Shown one piece after another: positions 38,323 to 47,879 of a DNA stretch of 64,000 bases; within the stretch, counting starts at the first letter, position 1, and the number at the start of each line of letters is the position of its first letter. Location of the stretch: assembly GCF_001742145.1 (NCBI RefSeq), contig NZ_CP015749.1, positions 372,001 to 436,000 of the forward strand, given 5' to 3'. The notes beneath the pieces are model-generated. The model did no database searches, was not told the DNA's origin, and worked only from the letters and a program-made list of their open reading frames with translations. Source of the stretch: Pectobacterium parmentieri (GTDB lineage: Bacteria; Pseudomonadota; Gammaproteobacteria; Enterobacterales; Enterobacteriaceae). The translations under genes and the position numbers were made by a program.

Positions 38323-39246
38323 ATGTCAAAACGTCTACCTCCGCTCAACGCATTGCGCGTTTTTGATGCGGCGGCTCGCCATTTAAGTTTTACCAAAGCG
38401 GCAGAAGAATTGTTTGTTACGCAGGCTGCCGTCAGCCACCAAATTAAATCTCTGGAAGATTTCCTAGGGCTTAAATTATTCCGCCGTCGTAATCGTTCCC
38501 TGCTACTGACGGAAGAAGGGCAAAGTTACTACCTTGATATCAAAGAGATCTTCTCATCGTTGAATGACGCGACGCGTAAGCTGCAATCCCGCAGCGCGAA
38601 AGGCGCATTAACGGTCAGCCTGCTACCCAGTTTTGCTATTCATTGGCTGGTTCCGCGTCTTTCGAGCTTTAACTCCGACTATCCGGGGATTGATGTTCGT
38701 ATTCAGGCGGTAGATCGTGATGAAGATCGTCTGGCGGATGATGTGGATGTCGCGATTTTTTATGGTCGAGGAAACTGGCCGGGATTGCGGGTGGAAAAAC
38801 TCTACGCTGAGTATCTCTTGCCGGTTTGCTCACCGGTATTGCTGACGGGGAATCATCCACTGAAGACACCGGATGACCTGGTGGCACACACTCTGCTGCA
38901 CGATGCATCGCGCCGTGACTGGCTGTCCTATACGCGTCAGCTTGGGGTGCAGATTAATGTGCAGCAAGGGCCAATTTTCAGCCATAGCGCGATGGTGTTG
39001 CAGGCGGCGATCCACGGGCAGGGCGTGGCGCTGGCGAATAATGTGATGGCGCAGACGGAACTCGAAGCCGGGCGACTGGTGTGTCCGTTTAACGATGTGT
39101 TGGTGAGCCGGAATGCTTTTTATCTGGTATGTCATGACAGTCAGGCAGAACTGGGTAAAATAGCCGCCTTTCGCCACTGGATTCTGGCGCGGGCGGCTAG
39201 CGAGCAGGAAAAATTTCGCTTCCGCTATGACAGCGGTACCCGCTGA
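38323..39246 (+). CDS. gcvA: GcvA LysR-type regulator of glycine cleavage
   Basis: GcvA activates or represses the gcvTHP glycine-cleavage operon depending on glycine and GcvR, and activates gcvB. The winged helix (LSFTKAAEELFVTQAAVSHQIKSLE, about residues 21-45) is followed by the LysR effector domain. The 307 aa length is close to E. coli (305). The upstream gap holds GcvB, the divergent promoter and two ERIC-like elements, giving an unusually long 5' leader of about 320 nt if the TATAAT at 37992 is used. Confidence 0.96.
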   Translation: MSKRLPPLNALRVFDAAARHLSFTKAAEELFVTQAAVSHQIKSLEDFLGLKLFRRRNRSLLLTEEGQSYYLDIKEIFSSLNDATRKLQSRSAKGALTVSLLPSFAIHWLVPRLSSFNSDYPGIDVRIQAVDRDEDRLADDVDVAIFYGRGNWPGLRVEKLYAEYLLPVCSPVLLTGNHPLKTPDDLVAHTLLHDASRRDWLSYTRQLGVQINVQQGPIFSHSAMVLQAAIHGQGVALANNVMAQTELEAGRLVCPFNDVLVSRNAFYLVCHDSQAELGKIAAFRHWILARAASEQEKFRFRYDSGTR

Positions 39247-39502
39247 GGTCGCATCGTTGACTCTCGAAGATCGATGGACCGAATAATTTACGCAGGTCAC
39301 TACGTATCAGGCTGATGATAGGCCTATTTGCCGAACGAAAACGGGAGTAACGGAATAGAAGAGTAAAGCGTTTGCGCCAGGGATGGCGCAATCCGAGCTT
39401 ACATGGATGTACTTGCAGCGTCTTTACGATCTATCCGTTACTACCGCTCAACGGCTTTTATCAGCCACCTTGTTTATAGGTATTAACGTACAGGTAATAA
39501 CG

Positions 39503-39898
39503 ATGAATAGTCGCTTCATGCTGATGTTTGCCGCTATCAGCGGGTTTATTTTTGTTGCGCTAGGCGCGTTTGGTTCCCATGTGCTCAGCAAAACGCTGGG
39601 TGCTACGGAGCTAGGGTGGTTGAAAACCGGCCTGGAGTATCAAGCATTTCACACGTTAGCGATTCTGGCGCTGGCGGTTGCGATGCAACAGCGAACCAAT
39701 CTGTGGTTTTACTGGAGCAGCGTGTTTCTGGCGTTGGGAACGGTACTCTTCAGTGGAAGTTTGTACTGTCTGGCGCTTTCTCACCTGAAACTATGGGTTT
39801 ATGTGACGCCGATTGGCGGAGCCTGCTTTCTGGTGGGATGGATATTAATGTTGATTGGCGCACTGCGTCTGAAGAGAAAGGCTGAACGCCATGAATAA
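39503..39898 (+). CDS. ygdD: YgdD, DUF423 inner-membrane protein
   Basis: A 131 aa protein, the same length as E. coli YgdD, with four hydrophobic segments (starting [22 protein letters not shown]) and a basic tail [10 protein letters not shown]. Function unknown. I chose the ATG at 39503; the longer open frame from 39383 adds 40 residues lacking family similarity. It overlaps rlmM by 8 bases, in the conserved gcvA-ygdD-rlmM order. Confidence 0.92.
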   Translation: MNSRFMLMFAAISGFIFVALGAFGSHVLSKTLGATELGWLKTGLEYQAFHTLAILALAVAMQQRTNLWFYWSSVFLALGTVLFSGSLYCLALSHLKLWVYVTPIGGACFLVGWILMLIGALRLKRKAERHE

Positions 39899-40991
39899 AG
39901 TCATTTTGTATTGCCGTCCTGGGTTTGAGAAAGAGTGTGCGGCAGAGATCACCGAAAAAGCCACGCAGCACAATGCGTTCGGATTTGCGCGGGTAAAAGA
40001 AAACAGCGGTTACGTCGTATTTGAATGCTATCAGCATGAAGATGCCGACCGTCTGGTGAAAACGCTGCCGTTCCATGAGCTGATTTTTGTCCGTCAGATG
40101 TTCGTCAGCGGTGACTTGCTGCGAGACCTGCCGCCGGAAGACCGTATTACGCCGATCGTGGGGATGTTGACCGGTGCAATTGAACGCGCAGGGGAGCTGC
40201 GTGTTGAAGTCCCTGACACCAATGAAAGCAAAGAACTGATGAAGTTCTGCCGCAAATTCACCGTGCCGTTGCGTGCCGCGTTGCGCGAACACAACATTTT
40301 GCTGGGCTATGAAAAAGCAGATCGACCCGTGCTGCATGTGCTGTTTATTGCACCAGGCTGCTGTTATGTCGGTTACTCTTATAGCAATAACCATTCACCG
40401 TTTTATATGGGCATTCCACGTCTTAAGTTCCCTTCTGATGCACCAAGCCGTTCGACGCTGAAGCTGGAAGAAGCTTTTCATGTCTTTATTCCTGCGGATG
40501 AGTGGGATGAGCGTCTGGGCAGCGGCATGTATGCGGTGGATTTGGGGGCGTGCCCCGGCGGTTGGACTTATCAGTTGGTCAAACGCAGCATGATGGTTTA
40601 TGCGGTAGACAACGGACCAATGGCACCGAGCCTGATGGATACCGGGCAGGTGATGCACCATCAGGCGGATGGGTTCCGTTTTGAACCACCGCGCAATAAT
40701 GTGTATTGGCTGGTGTGCGACATGGTGGAAAAACCCGCTAAAGTCACGAGCCTGATGAGTGATTGGTTAATTAAAGGCTGGTGTCGTGAAGCGATATTCA
40801 ACCTGAAATTGCCAATGAAGAAGCGCTACGAAGAAGTGTCGCAGAATCTGGCGTTGCTGCGTGAACGCCTCAGTGAAAATGGTATTCATGCCGAAGTGCA
40901 TGCCAAGCATTTGTACCATGACCGTGAAGAAGTCACGGTGCATGTACGTCGTTTCTGGAGCGCGGTGCCCGGCCGTCGCGACGAGCGATAG
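39891..40991 (+). CDS. rlmM: 23S rRNA C2498 2'-O-methyltransferase
   Basis: RlmM methylates the 2'-OH of C2498 in the peptidyl transferase centre. At 366 aa (as in E. coli) it has an N-terminal THUMP domain ([16 protein letters not shown]) and a C-terminal Rossmann methyltransferase domain with the SAM motif [14 protein letters not shown] and the KDKE-type catalytic residues. Translationally coupled to ygdD. Confidence 0.96.
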   Translation: MNKVILYCRPGFEKECAAEITEKATQHNAFGFARVKENSGYVVFECYQHEDADRLVKTLPFHELIFVRQMFVSGDLLRDLPPEDRITPIVGMLTGAIERAGELRVEVPDTNESKELMKFCRKFTVPLRAALREHNILLGYEKADRPVLHVLFIAPGCCYVGYSYSNNHSPFYMGIPRLKFPSDAPSRSTLKLEEAFHVFIPADEWDERLGSGMYAVDLGACPGGWTYQLVKRSMMVYAVDNGPMAPSLMDTGQVMHHQADGFRFEPPRNNVYWLVCDMVEKPAKVTSLMSDWLIKGWCREAIFNLKLPMKKRYEEVSQNLALLRERLSENGIHAEVHAKHLYHDREEVTVHVRRFWSAVPGRRDER

Positions 40992-41036
40992 TATTGTGTT
41001 GATGCGTATCTGGAGTCATTCAGGTACGCATCCGTA

Positions 41037-41831
41037 TTAATTCTGCCGTGAGTAAGAATTCGGCTGGGTGCTACTCTGCACGGGTAATCTCAACTGTTGC
41101 AGATTGCCATTAAGCGTTAAATCGGTACGCAGTGTGGCAATTTGACGACTGATTAGCGCCATTTCTTTATGCTGTTCCAACTTCTTACGCCACTTTTCTG
41201 GCACCGCATCTAACTGCTGATAAAGCGACTCCAGACTTCCTGCCTGTTGTAAGAGCTGTGCGGCACTTTTAGGGCCGATACCCGCAACGCCCGGGATTTT
41301 GCTGCTGCTAATGCCTGCCAGCCCCCAGTAGTCTGTCAACTGCCGCGGTGAAACACCAAATTCCTGTTCGATAAACGGCAGATCCAGCCAGCGTTTTTGA
41401 AAGTAATCTCTGATCTGAATATGTGGTGCCAGTAGCTGGCAGTAGCCTTTATCGGTCGACACAATCGTTGCCTGATGACCCGCGGATGACAGCTTGACGG
41501 CCAGCGTAGCAGCGAGATCGTCGGCTTCATTACCGGGGCTATGCCAGCTCGCTACACCAATGGTGGAAAATGCCGCTTTAATCTGCGGGAGTTCCTGTTG
41601 CAGATTATCCGGCATTGGCGTGCGGCCTGCCTTGTAGTCAGGCAAAAGGTGGTGACGCCAACTGGTATCGCGATCGTCATCATCAAAGACGGCCACCGCG
41701 TGCGTAGGCTGGCTATTTTGTATGAGTTGATGCAGCGCATGTTGGCATGCTGTGATACAGGGCGAACCTTGTACCGCATGAATGCGGCGGATCAGATTGA
41801 GCGCGTCGACAATCAGCAAATGGACGGGCAT
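41037..41831 (-). CDS. xni: Xni flap endonuclease (ExoIX)
   Basis: Xni is a PolI-like 5'-nuclease domain protein acting on DNA flaps. Motifs visible are [44 protein letters not shown] and the helix-three-turn-helix region [19 protein letters not shown]. Length 264 aa (E. coli 251; the extra residues are a Ser/Gln-rich tail). AGGA lies 8 bases before the ATG. In E. coli sdaC-sdaB separate xni from ppnN; here they adjoin. Confidence 0.95.
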   Translation of the reverse strand: MPVHLLIVDALNLIRRIHAVQGSPCITACQHALHQLIQNSQPTHAVAVFDDDDRDTSWRHHLLPDYKAGRTPMPDNLQQELPQIKAAFSTIGVASWHSPGNEADDLAATLAVKLSSAGHQATIVSTDKGYCQLLAPHIQIRDYFQKRWLDLPFIEQEFGVSPRQLTDYWGLAGISSSKIPGVAGIGPKSAAQLLQQAGSLESLYQQLDAVPEKWRKKLEQHKEMALISRQIATLRTDLTLNGNLQQLRLPVQSSTQPNSYSRQN

Positions 41832-41893
41832 CGCATCATTCCTGAAAAAGGGGGGAAGCTACGCTTCCCCACGTTGGTGCTATCGGTGAACCG

Positions 41894-43258
41894 TTAGGCG
41901 CAGATTTCGTAGCAGGGGATATAGGCACTGCCGGGCAGCTTCATGCGCTGCTGTGCGACAAAGCCCTGTAACAGCGTATCCATGCTTTTCATCATCTGCG
42001 GGTCGCCATGAATTTTGTACGGCCCACGTTGCTCAATCGCCTGAATACCGACTTCTTTAACATTCCCTGCCACAATACCTGAGAACGCCCGACGCAGCGC
42101 GGCAGCAAGCTCTTCAGCCGGCTGATTCGGATGCAGGTTGAGATTGGCCATGTTTTCGTGGCTCGGTTCAAAAGGCAGTTGCAGATCGGGTGCAATCCGC
42201 AGTGACCAGTTAAAACTGTAAGCGTCGCCCGTGTGACGGCGGCTCTCTTTCACCAGTGGCATTGCTTTCTTCATCTGACGGGCAACTTCTGCGGCGTCAT
42301 TAATGATGATCGAGTAGTAGCGACGCGCCTGACGTCCTAGCGTGCCAACAATGAATTCATCCAGCACGTGGAAATAGTTGGCACTTTCTTCTGGTCCGGT
42401 CAGGATTATTGGCAGCACCTGCTCGCTGTTTTCCGGGTTCATCATGATGCCCAGCAAATAGAGGAACTCTTCCGCTGTTCCAACGCCGCCAGGGAAAATA
42501 ATGATGCCATGCCCGATACGGACAAACGCTTCCAGACGCTTTTCGATATCCGGCATGATGATCAGTTCATTGACCAGCGGATTTGGTGGTTCGGCAGCAA
42601 TGATAGACGGTTCGGTCATGCCGATGAAGCGTCCTTCTTTGTAGCGCTGCTGTGCATGGCCGACCGCGGCACCTTTCATTGGTGCTTCCATCGCGCCCGG
42701 ACCGCAGCCCGTGCAGATATTCAGTTCACGCAGGCCGAGTTGGCTACCCACCTTGCGCGCATACAGATATTCGATCTCATTAATCGAGTGGCCGCCCCAG
42801 CAGACCACCATGTTCGGCTCTTCGCCGACGTGGAGCGCCTTGGCATTACGCAGGATAGAAAACACCAAATTAGTGATATGGGCAGAATTTTCCAGATTCA
42901 GATTCTGATAGCGCCCTGCGCTGGCGATTTGGCCGTTGACGAACAGAATGTCGCGCAATACGGCGAACAGGTTAGCTTGCAACGCTCGAATGATGTTGCC
43001 ATCAACAAAAGCGTCTTCCGGTGGATTCACCAGTTCCAGTTTGACGCCACGTTCACGGCGCAGCACGTTGATATCAAAGTCTTCATAACGAGACAGCAGT
43101 TCTTTGCTGTTATCTGTCTGGCTACCGGAATTCAGTACGGCGAGGGAACAGTTGCGAAACAAACGGTAGAGGTCGCTGCTGGCCGTGCTTTTCAGCATGT
43201 CGACTTCCAACTGAGATAACAAATCCATCGATCCCAATGGGCTGATATGTGTAATCAA
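41894..43258 (-). CDS. ppnN: PpnN pyrimidine/purine nucleotide 5'-monophosphate nucleosidase
   Basis: PpnN hydrolyses nucleoside monophosphates to base and ribose 5-phosphate and is activated by (p)ppGpp in E. coli. The LOG-family motif [10 protein letters not shown] and the [14 protein letters not shown] phosphate loop are present. I chose the TTG at 43258: it follows AAGGAGCAAAA and gives [12 protein letters not shown] and 454 aa, the E. coli length and start codon. An upstream ATG at 43366 would add 36 residues of unrelated sequence. Confidence 0.95.
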   Translation of the reverse strand: MITHISPLGSMDLLSQLEVDMLKSTASSDLYRLFRNCSLAVLNSGSQTDNSKELLSRYEDFDINVLRRERGVKLELVNPPEDAFVDGNIIRALQANLFAVLRDILFVNGQIASAGRYQNLNLENSAHITNLVFSILRNAKALHVGEEPNMVVCWGGHSINEIEYLYARKVGSQLGLRELNICTGCGPGAMEAPMKGAAVGHAQQRYKEGRFIGMTEPSIIAAEPPNPLVNELIIMPDIEKRLEAFVRIGHGIIIFPGGVGTAEEFLYLLGIMMNPENSEQVLPIILTGPEESANYFHVLDEFIVGTLGRQARRYYSIIINDAAEVARQMKKAMPLVKESRRHTGDAYSFNWSLRIAPDLQLPFEPSHENMANLNLHPNQPAEELAAALRRAFSGIVAGNVKEVGIQAIEQRGPYKIHGDPQMMKSMDTLLQGFVAQQRMKLPGSAYIPCYEICA

Positions 43259-43535
43259 TTTTGCTCCTTGAAACGCAATATAATCGCGATGCCATGCTGG
43301 CTGCCGAGAGCTCGATCCGTTGTTGCACGCTCGACGTTTCAGCACCATGGCACGAATGTCATTCATTTAAGCCGCTATGCGAATAAGTTAAATGCAGCGA
43401 ACCTAAATGAAACCTACTTGAGCACCGTTCAGACGTTATGGATCTTTTGTTGTCTGGCATACCACCTTAACGCGCTGCCATCATTTTTTCCAATGCTGAC
43501 GGCAGTCTCTCGCCTAACTTGCGTGACGCTACGCA
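43259..43535. other. Gene-free upstream region of ppnN
   Basis: Apart from the ppnN ribosome-binding site near 43262-43270, about 275 bp show no coding sequence or recognisable RNA. The ppnN promoter presumably lies here but cannot be assigned by eye. Confidence 0.5.
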
Positions 43536-43665
43536 TATACCCGTCATTCTTCAAGTTGCATGTGCGTTGCCTTCATTCAAATACTCGTCCCTTCGGGGCC
43601 AGTGCAAGCGCTGTTCAAAAACGCTTTGCCGTTTTTGCCCTGAAACTCGAATTATTTAGGGTATC
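43536..43665. repeat. ERIC-ended element with a replaced core
   Basis: The left end TATACCCGTCATTCTTCAAG continuing into TTGCATGTGCGTTG, and the right end CTCGAATTATTTAGGGTAT, match the ERIC at 38019-38145. The central ERIC palindrome is missing. In its place are CGTCCCTTCGGGG and a perfect hairpin CAAAAACG / CGTTTTTG (43616-43637). At 130 bp it is almost the normal ERIC length, so it is a core variant and not a deletion. Confidence 0.85.
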
Positions 43666-43696
43666 TTACCGTGCAAACCCGTAACTTATCGGCCGA

Positions 43697-44545
43697 TTAC
43701 TGGCGTGGCAGGCGGCCAGTTGGCGCGTTAAACGGGTAGTTACTGCGCCACGGGTTGATATCCAGCCCGCCGCGCCGGGTATAGCGTGCGTAAACGCTGA
43801 GTTTTTCCGGCTGGTAATAGCGCATGATGTCGTTAAAAATTCGTTCCACACACTGTTCGTGAAATTCGTTATGATGGCGAAACGAAACAATGTAGCGCAG
43901 CAGCGCTTCACGATTAATGCGTTTGCCGCAATAGTGAATTTGTACTGAACCCCAGTCGGGCTGATGGGTGATCAAGCAGTTGGATTTCAGTAGGTGGCTG
44001 ACCAACGTTTCTTCAACGACAGGGGCATCTTGCTCGTTTGTCGCCAGATAGTCTGCGTTGAAGTCGTAACTGTCGATCTGAATGTCTTGATCGTCGATGC
44101 ATTCACCAGTAAACCCGGCTAACGGTTGGCCTTCAAGCTCACTGAGTTTGAAAAGCGTGACGTTGACGTCCCCCTGTGCGCACTGCGCCAGATCCTTGGC
44201 TAGCGTTGCGCGAACACCTTCCCAATCATCGAATGTCGTCTGATTAAAGCTGTTCAGATACAGCTTAAAACTTTTTGATTCAATCAGATTCAGGCTTTCT
44301 GCATTAAGGTGCATTTCACCAACGGCCACCTGAGGGACGCCACGATGATTCAGCCAGGAAAGCTCGTAGAGCGTCCAGATATCTGTACCATGAAAGGGCA
44401 GGTTGTCAGGATAAATACCGAGTGGATCGCGGTTCAGGCTACGTGGCACGGGTTGCAGAAGTGCCGCATCATAGCGGTCGTGATAGGGCGTGGCTTTGCC
44501 CAGTGTTAGCCCGCTTAGGGCCTGGTGCTTGTCATAAACGGACAT
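43697..44545 (-). CDS. queF: QueF NADPH-dependent preQ0 reductase
   Basis: QueF reduces preQ0 nitrile to preQ1 for queuosine synthesis in tRNA. It is the long (YqcD-type) form of 282 aa with tandem tunnelling-fold domains. The thioimide-forming nucleophile is Cys190 in [13 protein letters not shown], with the catalytic Asp seven residues later, and the NADPH motif [11 protein letters not shown] is present. It is divergent from syd, as in E. coli. Confidence 0.97.
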   Translation of the reverse strand: MSVYDKHQALSGLTLGKATPYHDRYDAALLQPVPRSLNRDPLGIYPDNLPFHGTDIWTLYELSWLNHRGVPQVAVGEMHLNAESLNLIESKSFKLYLNSFNQTTFDDWEGVRATLAKDLAQCAQGDVNVTLFKLSELEGQPLAGFTGECIDDQDIQIDSYDFNADYLATNEQDAPVVEETLVSHLLKSNCLITHQPDWGSVQIHYCGKRINREALLRYIVSFRHHNEFHEQCVERIFNDIMRYYQPEKLSVYARYTRRGGLDINPWRSNYPFNAPTGRLPRQ

Positions 44546-44615
44546 GCTGTTACCTTGATGTAATAAGCGTGATGGCGAATAGTGTAACCTGACTAAAAGA
44601 GTGATGAGAAAAATT

Positions 44616-45164
44616 ATGGAGCATGAAGTTGTTTCGGCGCTAGCGGCGTTTACCCAGCGCTATGTTGCTTGTTGGCAACAGGAAAAGGGGCATTTACCTG
44701 CCAGTGAAGCACTTTACGGCATAGCCTCCCCGTGTATTGTTGAAAATCATGAGGAGACAGTTTACTGGTCGCCGCAGCCTTTCGTTCCTTCTGCCGCATT
44801 GGATGGCGTGGAGCGCGCGCTGGAAATCAGCCTGCATCCAGATGTTCACGCTTTCTACACCGCACAGTATGCCGGGGATATGGCGGCGCAGTTTGATTCA
44901 CTATCCTGCCAACTGCTGCAAGTGTGGAGTGAAGAGGATTTCACCCGTATGCAGGAGAACCTGATTGGTCATTTGTTAACGCAGAAACGCCTTAAGCTCA
45001 CGCCTACGCTGTTTTTAGCGACGACGGATTCTGAGATGACAATGGTGTCGTTATGTAATGTTTCTGGGGAGATTGTCCTGGAAGAATTCGGCACGAAAAA
45101 GCGTCAAATCTTAGCCCCGACGCTAGCAGCGTTCCTTTCTGGCCTTAACCCGTTAGCAGTCTAA
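44616..45164 (+). CDS. syd: Syd, SecY-interacting protein
   Basis: Syd binds the SecY cytoplasmic loops and monitors translocon integrity from the cytoplasm. A 182 aa acidic protein with family blocks [28 protein letters not shown] and LPT-like [11 protein letters not shown] chose the ATG at 44616 ([13 protein letters not shown]) by family length; the GTG 44601 or ATG 44604 upstream are possible. In Pectobacterium and E. coli it precedes the RsmB/CsrB RNA gene, as here. Confidence 0.93.
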   Translation: MEHEVVSALAAFTQRYVACWQQEKGHLPASEALYGIASPCIVENHEETVYWSPQPFVPSAALDGVERALEISLHPDVHAFYTAQYAGDMAAQFDSLSCQLLQVWSEEDFTRMQENLIGHLLTQKRLKLTPTLFLATTDSEMTMVSLCNVSGEIVLEEFGTKKRQILAPTLAAFLSGLNPLAV

Positions 45165-45191
45165 TGGTTAATCGAATTTCACTTTCTGCTT

Positions 45192-45232
45192 TGTAAGAGA
45201 TCTCTTACATTTGCTGTAAGAAATGTCTTATC
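45192..45232 (+). promoter_or_regulatory. Two GacA/UvrY binding boxes upstream of rsmB
   Basis: The first box, TGTAAGAGATCTCTTACA (45192-45209), is a perfect 18-bp palindrome matching the GacA/UvrY consensus TGTAAG-N6-CTTACA in full. The second, TGTAAGAAATGTCTTATC (45215-45232), matches 10 of the 12 fixed bases. Their centres are 23 bp apart. They lie about 200 bp before the first RsmB GGA motif, similar to the far-upstream site of E. coli csrB. Confidence 0.88.
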
Positions 45233-45432
45233 TTTAATCTTGAAAATACGTTTCATTTTTATTTTTTCATTATTAATTAGCGAATTATAATAAAAAATAG
45301 TGGTATTGCTTAAGAGAGATTGAGAAACATTGTCACTTACCCCTTGCCGAAAGCTGACAATTAATACATCTTATTACTTAAGTTAGTAACCGGTTACAGT
45401 GTGTGTAACGGTGACTGTTGGTAACAAAACAC

Positions 45433-45785
45433 TGTTACTGCACTCGGATTGTTTTAGGAAGAGACATTGTTTTAGGAAGAAACAGTAGCTTCAGGAAGAA
45501 GCGCAGCTTTCAGGAAGAAACACGATTTCAGGATGAAATCAGGGACACCTCCAGGAAGGAGATCGAGAGCCGATTAGGAATGTCGGTGGGGCAGGAGCCT
45601 AAAGGGATTGAATCACGGAAGATACAGGATGGAAACGTCAGGACGAAAGTGGGACGCCAGCAGGGATTGTGGGTCAGGATGACCAAAAAGGAAAAGTTTT
45701 CACGGATGAGCAGGGATGCAAATGTGTAGCGGGATAGCTATAAAACGAACCGGGGGTACTGAGCAATCAGTACCCCCAATTTTTT
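45433..45785 (+). ncRNA. rsmB: RsmB (CsrB family) RNA that sequesters RsmA/CsrA
   Basis: About 23 GGA triplets lie between 45446 and 45733, many as TTTTAGGAAG or TTCAGGAAG in loops, the pattern that titrates RsmA. Blocks such as GGACACCTCCAGGA and GGAAAAGTTTTCACGGATG closely match E. coli CsrB. The terminator GGGGGTACTGA / TCAGTACCCCC (45752-45777) is followed by AATTTTTT. The 3' end is firm; the 5' end is not. Published Pectobacterium RsmB is about 479 nt, which would start near 45307. RsmB raises extracellular enzymes and virulence in soft-rot bacteria. Confidence 0.95.
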
Positions 45786-45910
45786 GCCTGTAAGACAAGT
45801 CTCTCCCTCCCAGAACGCATTGATGCTGTGCCCATGCTACGAAGAAAAAATGTTTAAAACGTGATACCTGAGTGACTGCTAAAGGTAACCCTGCGTCCAG
45901 AATTTGCAAT

Positions 45911-45957
45911 TAGTCTGAAAATTTACTATTTTAATTTTTTAGTAATTTATCGGACTA
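45911..45957. promoter_or_regulatory. 18-bp imperfect inverted repeat upstream of the amidohydrolase
   Basis: TAGTCTGAAAATTTACTA (45911-45928) and TAGTAATTTATCGGACTA (45940-45957) are inverted copies matching at 15 of 18 positions, separated by an 11-bp T-rich spacer. The right arm ends 8 bases before the AAGGA ribosome-binding site. It is a plausible operator for the MarR regulator encoded downstream, or a leader hairpin. Confidence 0.6.
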
Positions 45958-45979
45958 TTTAGCAAAGGAAAACGCAGTG

Positions 45980-47656
45980 ATGAAATTCAATGTAAAAATG
46001 CTGTCAGTCACACTTGGCTTGTTTACCAGCCATGCTTTCGCACACACCGTCTATGAAAATGCACGGATTTATACCGTTAATGATCAACAGCCAACGGCCT
46101 CAGTTCTGGTCGTGGATCAGGGCAAAATTATCTATGTCGGTGGACGTGATGGTGCGAAGCCTTTTAAAACAACCGCTGCTGAATTGGTTGATTTAGAAGG
46201 AAAAACTGTACTTCCCGGTTTTATTGAGAGCCACGCTCATCCAGCAACGGTAGCGGTGATGGAGGCGGGCGATTTTGTGTATGTTGACGGTGCGGCAACG
46301 CTGACGCAGATCCTTAGCCAATTAAAAGATTATTTAACCGCACACCCGAACGCGAACTATTTGTTGGCACAAGGATTTAACGTTGCTTCACTTGGTTTAC
46401 CACAAGAAGGGCTGCCGACGGCTGCTGATTTAGATACGGTATCCACGCGTGTTCCGATCGTGGTTTATGACAGCGGCATGCATGCGGGATGGGCGAATAG
46501 CGCAGCGTTGAAGGTTGCTCACGTCGATGCGAATACGCCTGACCCTATTCCTGGTAAACACTATTTTGAGCGCGATAACAAAGGCAACCCTACCGGTTTT
46601 ATGCACGAAAGTGCGATGCACCGTGTTGTTGATGCGCAGCAATTTAACGCGGTAGAAAACGTTGCTGAGAAACTTCAACCGATTTTAAAGACCTACCACT
46701 CGCTGGGGTTTACGGCGATTACCGACGTTGGCGATACGTTTAGCACGACAGTGGCTGCCATTGCCCGCTTAAACGAGCAGGGGAAACTGAAGGTCTATTA
46801 TCAGCGCGGCTATTTTTATGATGCTGCCAAATCGACCGAACAAAATATTGCCAGCCTTAAAGCCCTGCGTGAAAAATATCACCAGGGCAATTTGTCGATG
46901 AATCTGTATAAGCTATTTATGGATGGCACGATTGAAATGGATTCGGGGGCGATGTACCGGCCTTATCCCAACGGCAAGGTCGTCGAACCCTTTTTAAGCC
47001 AGAAACAGATTAACGACAATGTCGCAGCGGCGTTGAAAGCGGGTTTCTCGGTGCATGTACACGCGATAGGCGATAAAGCGCAGCAGTCGATTTTAGACGC
47101 CTTTGAGGCTAACAAAAAAATTAACCCGCATTTGGCTCGCGTGATTGCCCATAACCAAGTGTTTGAGCCACAGGGTGTGCAGAAATTTGCCGCAATGAAG
47201 GACAATCTATTCCTGCAAACGACGCCAAACTGGACGGTGGTCAATGAAAAAGATGAGACCAAATCCAAAATTGGTAGTGCTGCATACAATCATCAATATC
47301 TGCTCGGGCAAGTGGTACGCGAGGGCGTCGCGGTAACCTTCGGTTCTGATTATCCCGCTAATACCTTTGATGCGGTGAACCCGTTCAGCCAAATGTATCA
47401 TGCCATCAAACGCGGTCAGCCGAATGCTGGCTACCTTCCTCCAATTGAGGCTGCAATGACGTTAGATCAAAGCTTGCAGGCTTACACAATTAACGGTGCG
47501 AAACAGCTTGGTATCAGTGATATCACCGGCAGTCTTGAGAAAGGGAAAAACGCCGACTTTATTATTGTAGATACCGATATTGGCAGCGCAGACCTGGAAA
47601 AATTGAAAAATACCAAGGTGTTGGCAACCTATTTCAAAGGGGAAAAAGTGTACTAA
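45980..47656 (+). CDS. Exported amidohydrolase of the YtcJ-like family
   Basis: A 558 aa metal-dependent amidohydrolase with a Sec signal peptide (MKFNVKMLSVTLGLFTSHAFA). The TIM-barrel metal motif HAH is in VLPGFIESHAHPA, later ligand histidines are in VHVHAIGDKAQQ and IAHNQVF, and the catalytic Asp is in FGSDYPANTFD. The C-terminal composite domain ends GKNADFIIVDTDIG. The family acts on N-substituted amides, formamides and similar compounds; the substrate is unknown. Start is GTG 45977 or ATG 45980; both fit AAGGA. It is accessory relative to E. coli and probably controlled by the MarR gene behind it. Confidence 0.85.
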   Translation: MKFNVKMLSVTLGLFTSHAFAHTVYENARIYTVNDQQPTASVLVVDQGKIIYVGGRDGAKPFKTTAAELVDLEGKTVLPGFIESHAHPATVAVMEAGDFVYVDGAATLTQILSQLKDYLTAHPNANYLLAQGFNVASLGLPQEGLPTAADLDTVSTRVPIVVYDSGMHAGWANSAALKVAHVDANTPDPIPGKHYFERDNKGNPTGFMHESAMHRVVDAQQFNAVENVAEKLQPILKTYHSLGFTAITDVGDTFSTTVAAIARLNEQGKLKVYYQRGYFYDAAKSTEQNIASLKALREKYHQGNLSMNLYKLFMDGTIEMDSGAMYRPYPNGKVVEPFLSQKQINDNVAAALKAGFSVHVHAIGDKAQQSILDAFEANKKINPHLARVIAHNQVFEPQGVQKFAAMKDNLFLQTTPNWTVVNEKDETKSKIGSAAYNHQYLLGQVVREGVAVTFGSDYPANTFDAVNPFSQMYHAIKRGQPNAGYLPPIEAAMTLDQSLQAYTINGAKQLGISDITGSLEKGKNADFIIVDTDIGSADLEKLKNTKVLATYFKGEKVY

Positions 47657-47688
47657 GGCACATGGTATCCAATATACTTTGGCCGCGT

Positions 47689-47732
47689 GGAAAGGCAGCA
47701 ACCGAATGAATTCCCCGGGGGCTGCCATTTCC
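47689..47732 (+). other. Stem-loop after the amidohydrolase gene
   Basis: GGAAAGGCAGC and GCTGCCATTTCC pair over 11 bp with one bulge around a 21-nt loop, starting 32 bases after the stop. No T tract follows, so it is not a canonical intrinsic terminator. It may be a 3'-end stabiliser or a site in the marR-like gene leader. Confidence 0.4.
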
Positions 47733-47879
47733 CCAATAGTACGAAGCCTATGGATGGGCCGGATAATCATATCAACGCACCTGTAACCCGAAATATGTTG
47801 GGTAGGTAATGTAATGCGGTGATCGGGTTTCATTGCCTTGGCGATTGTGAGCAAGTAGCCCATTTGTAGGATATTTCAT

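Noticed and set aside
42368..43219. 283-codon frame antisense to ppnN
   Set aside because: Shadow of ppnN, which is conserved over its whole length.
45418..45729. 103-codon open frame between syd and the amidohydrolase
   Set aside because: It coincides with the RsmB RNA; the apparent Arg/Lys/Glu-rich protein is the translation of repeated AGGA motifs.
47462..47863. 133-codon minus-strand frame over the end of the amidohydrolase
   Set aside because: Most of it is antisense to the amidohydrolase and the rest is the structured gap; no family features.
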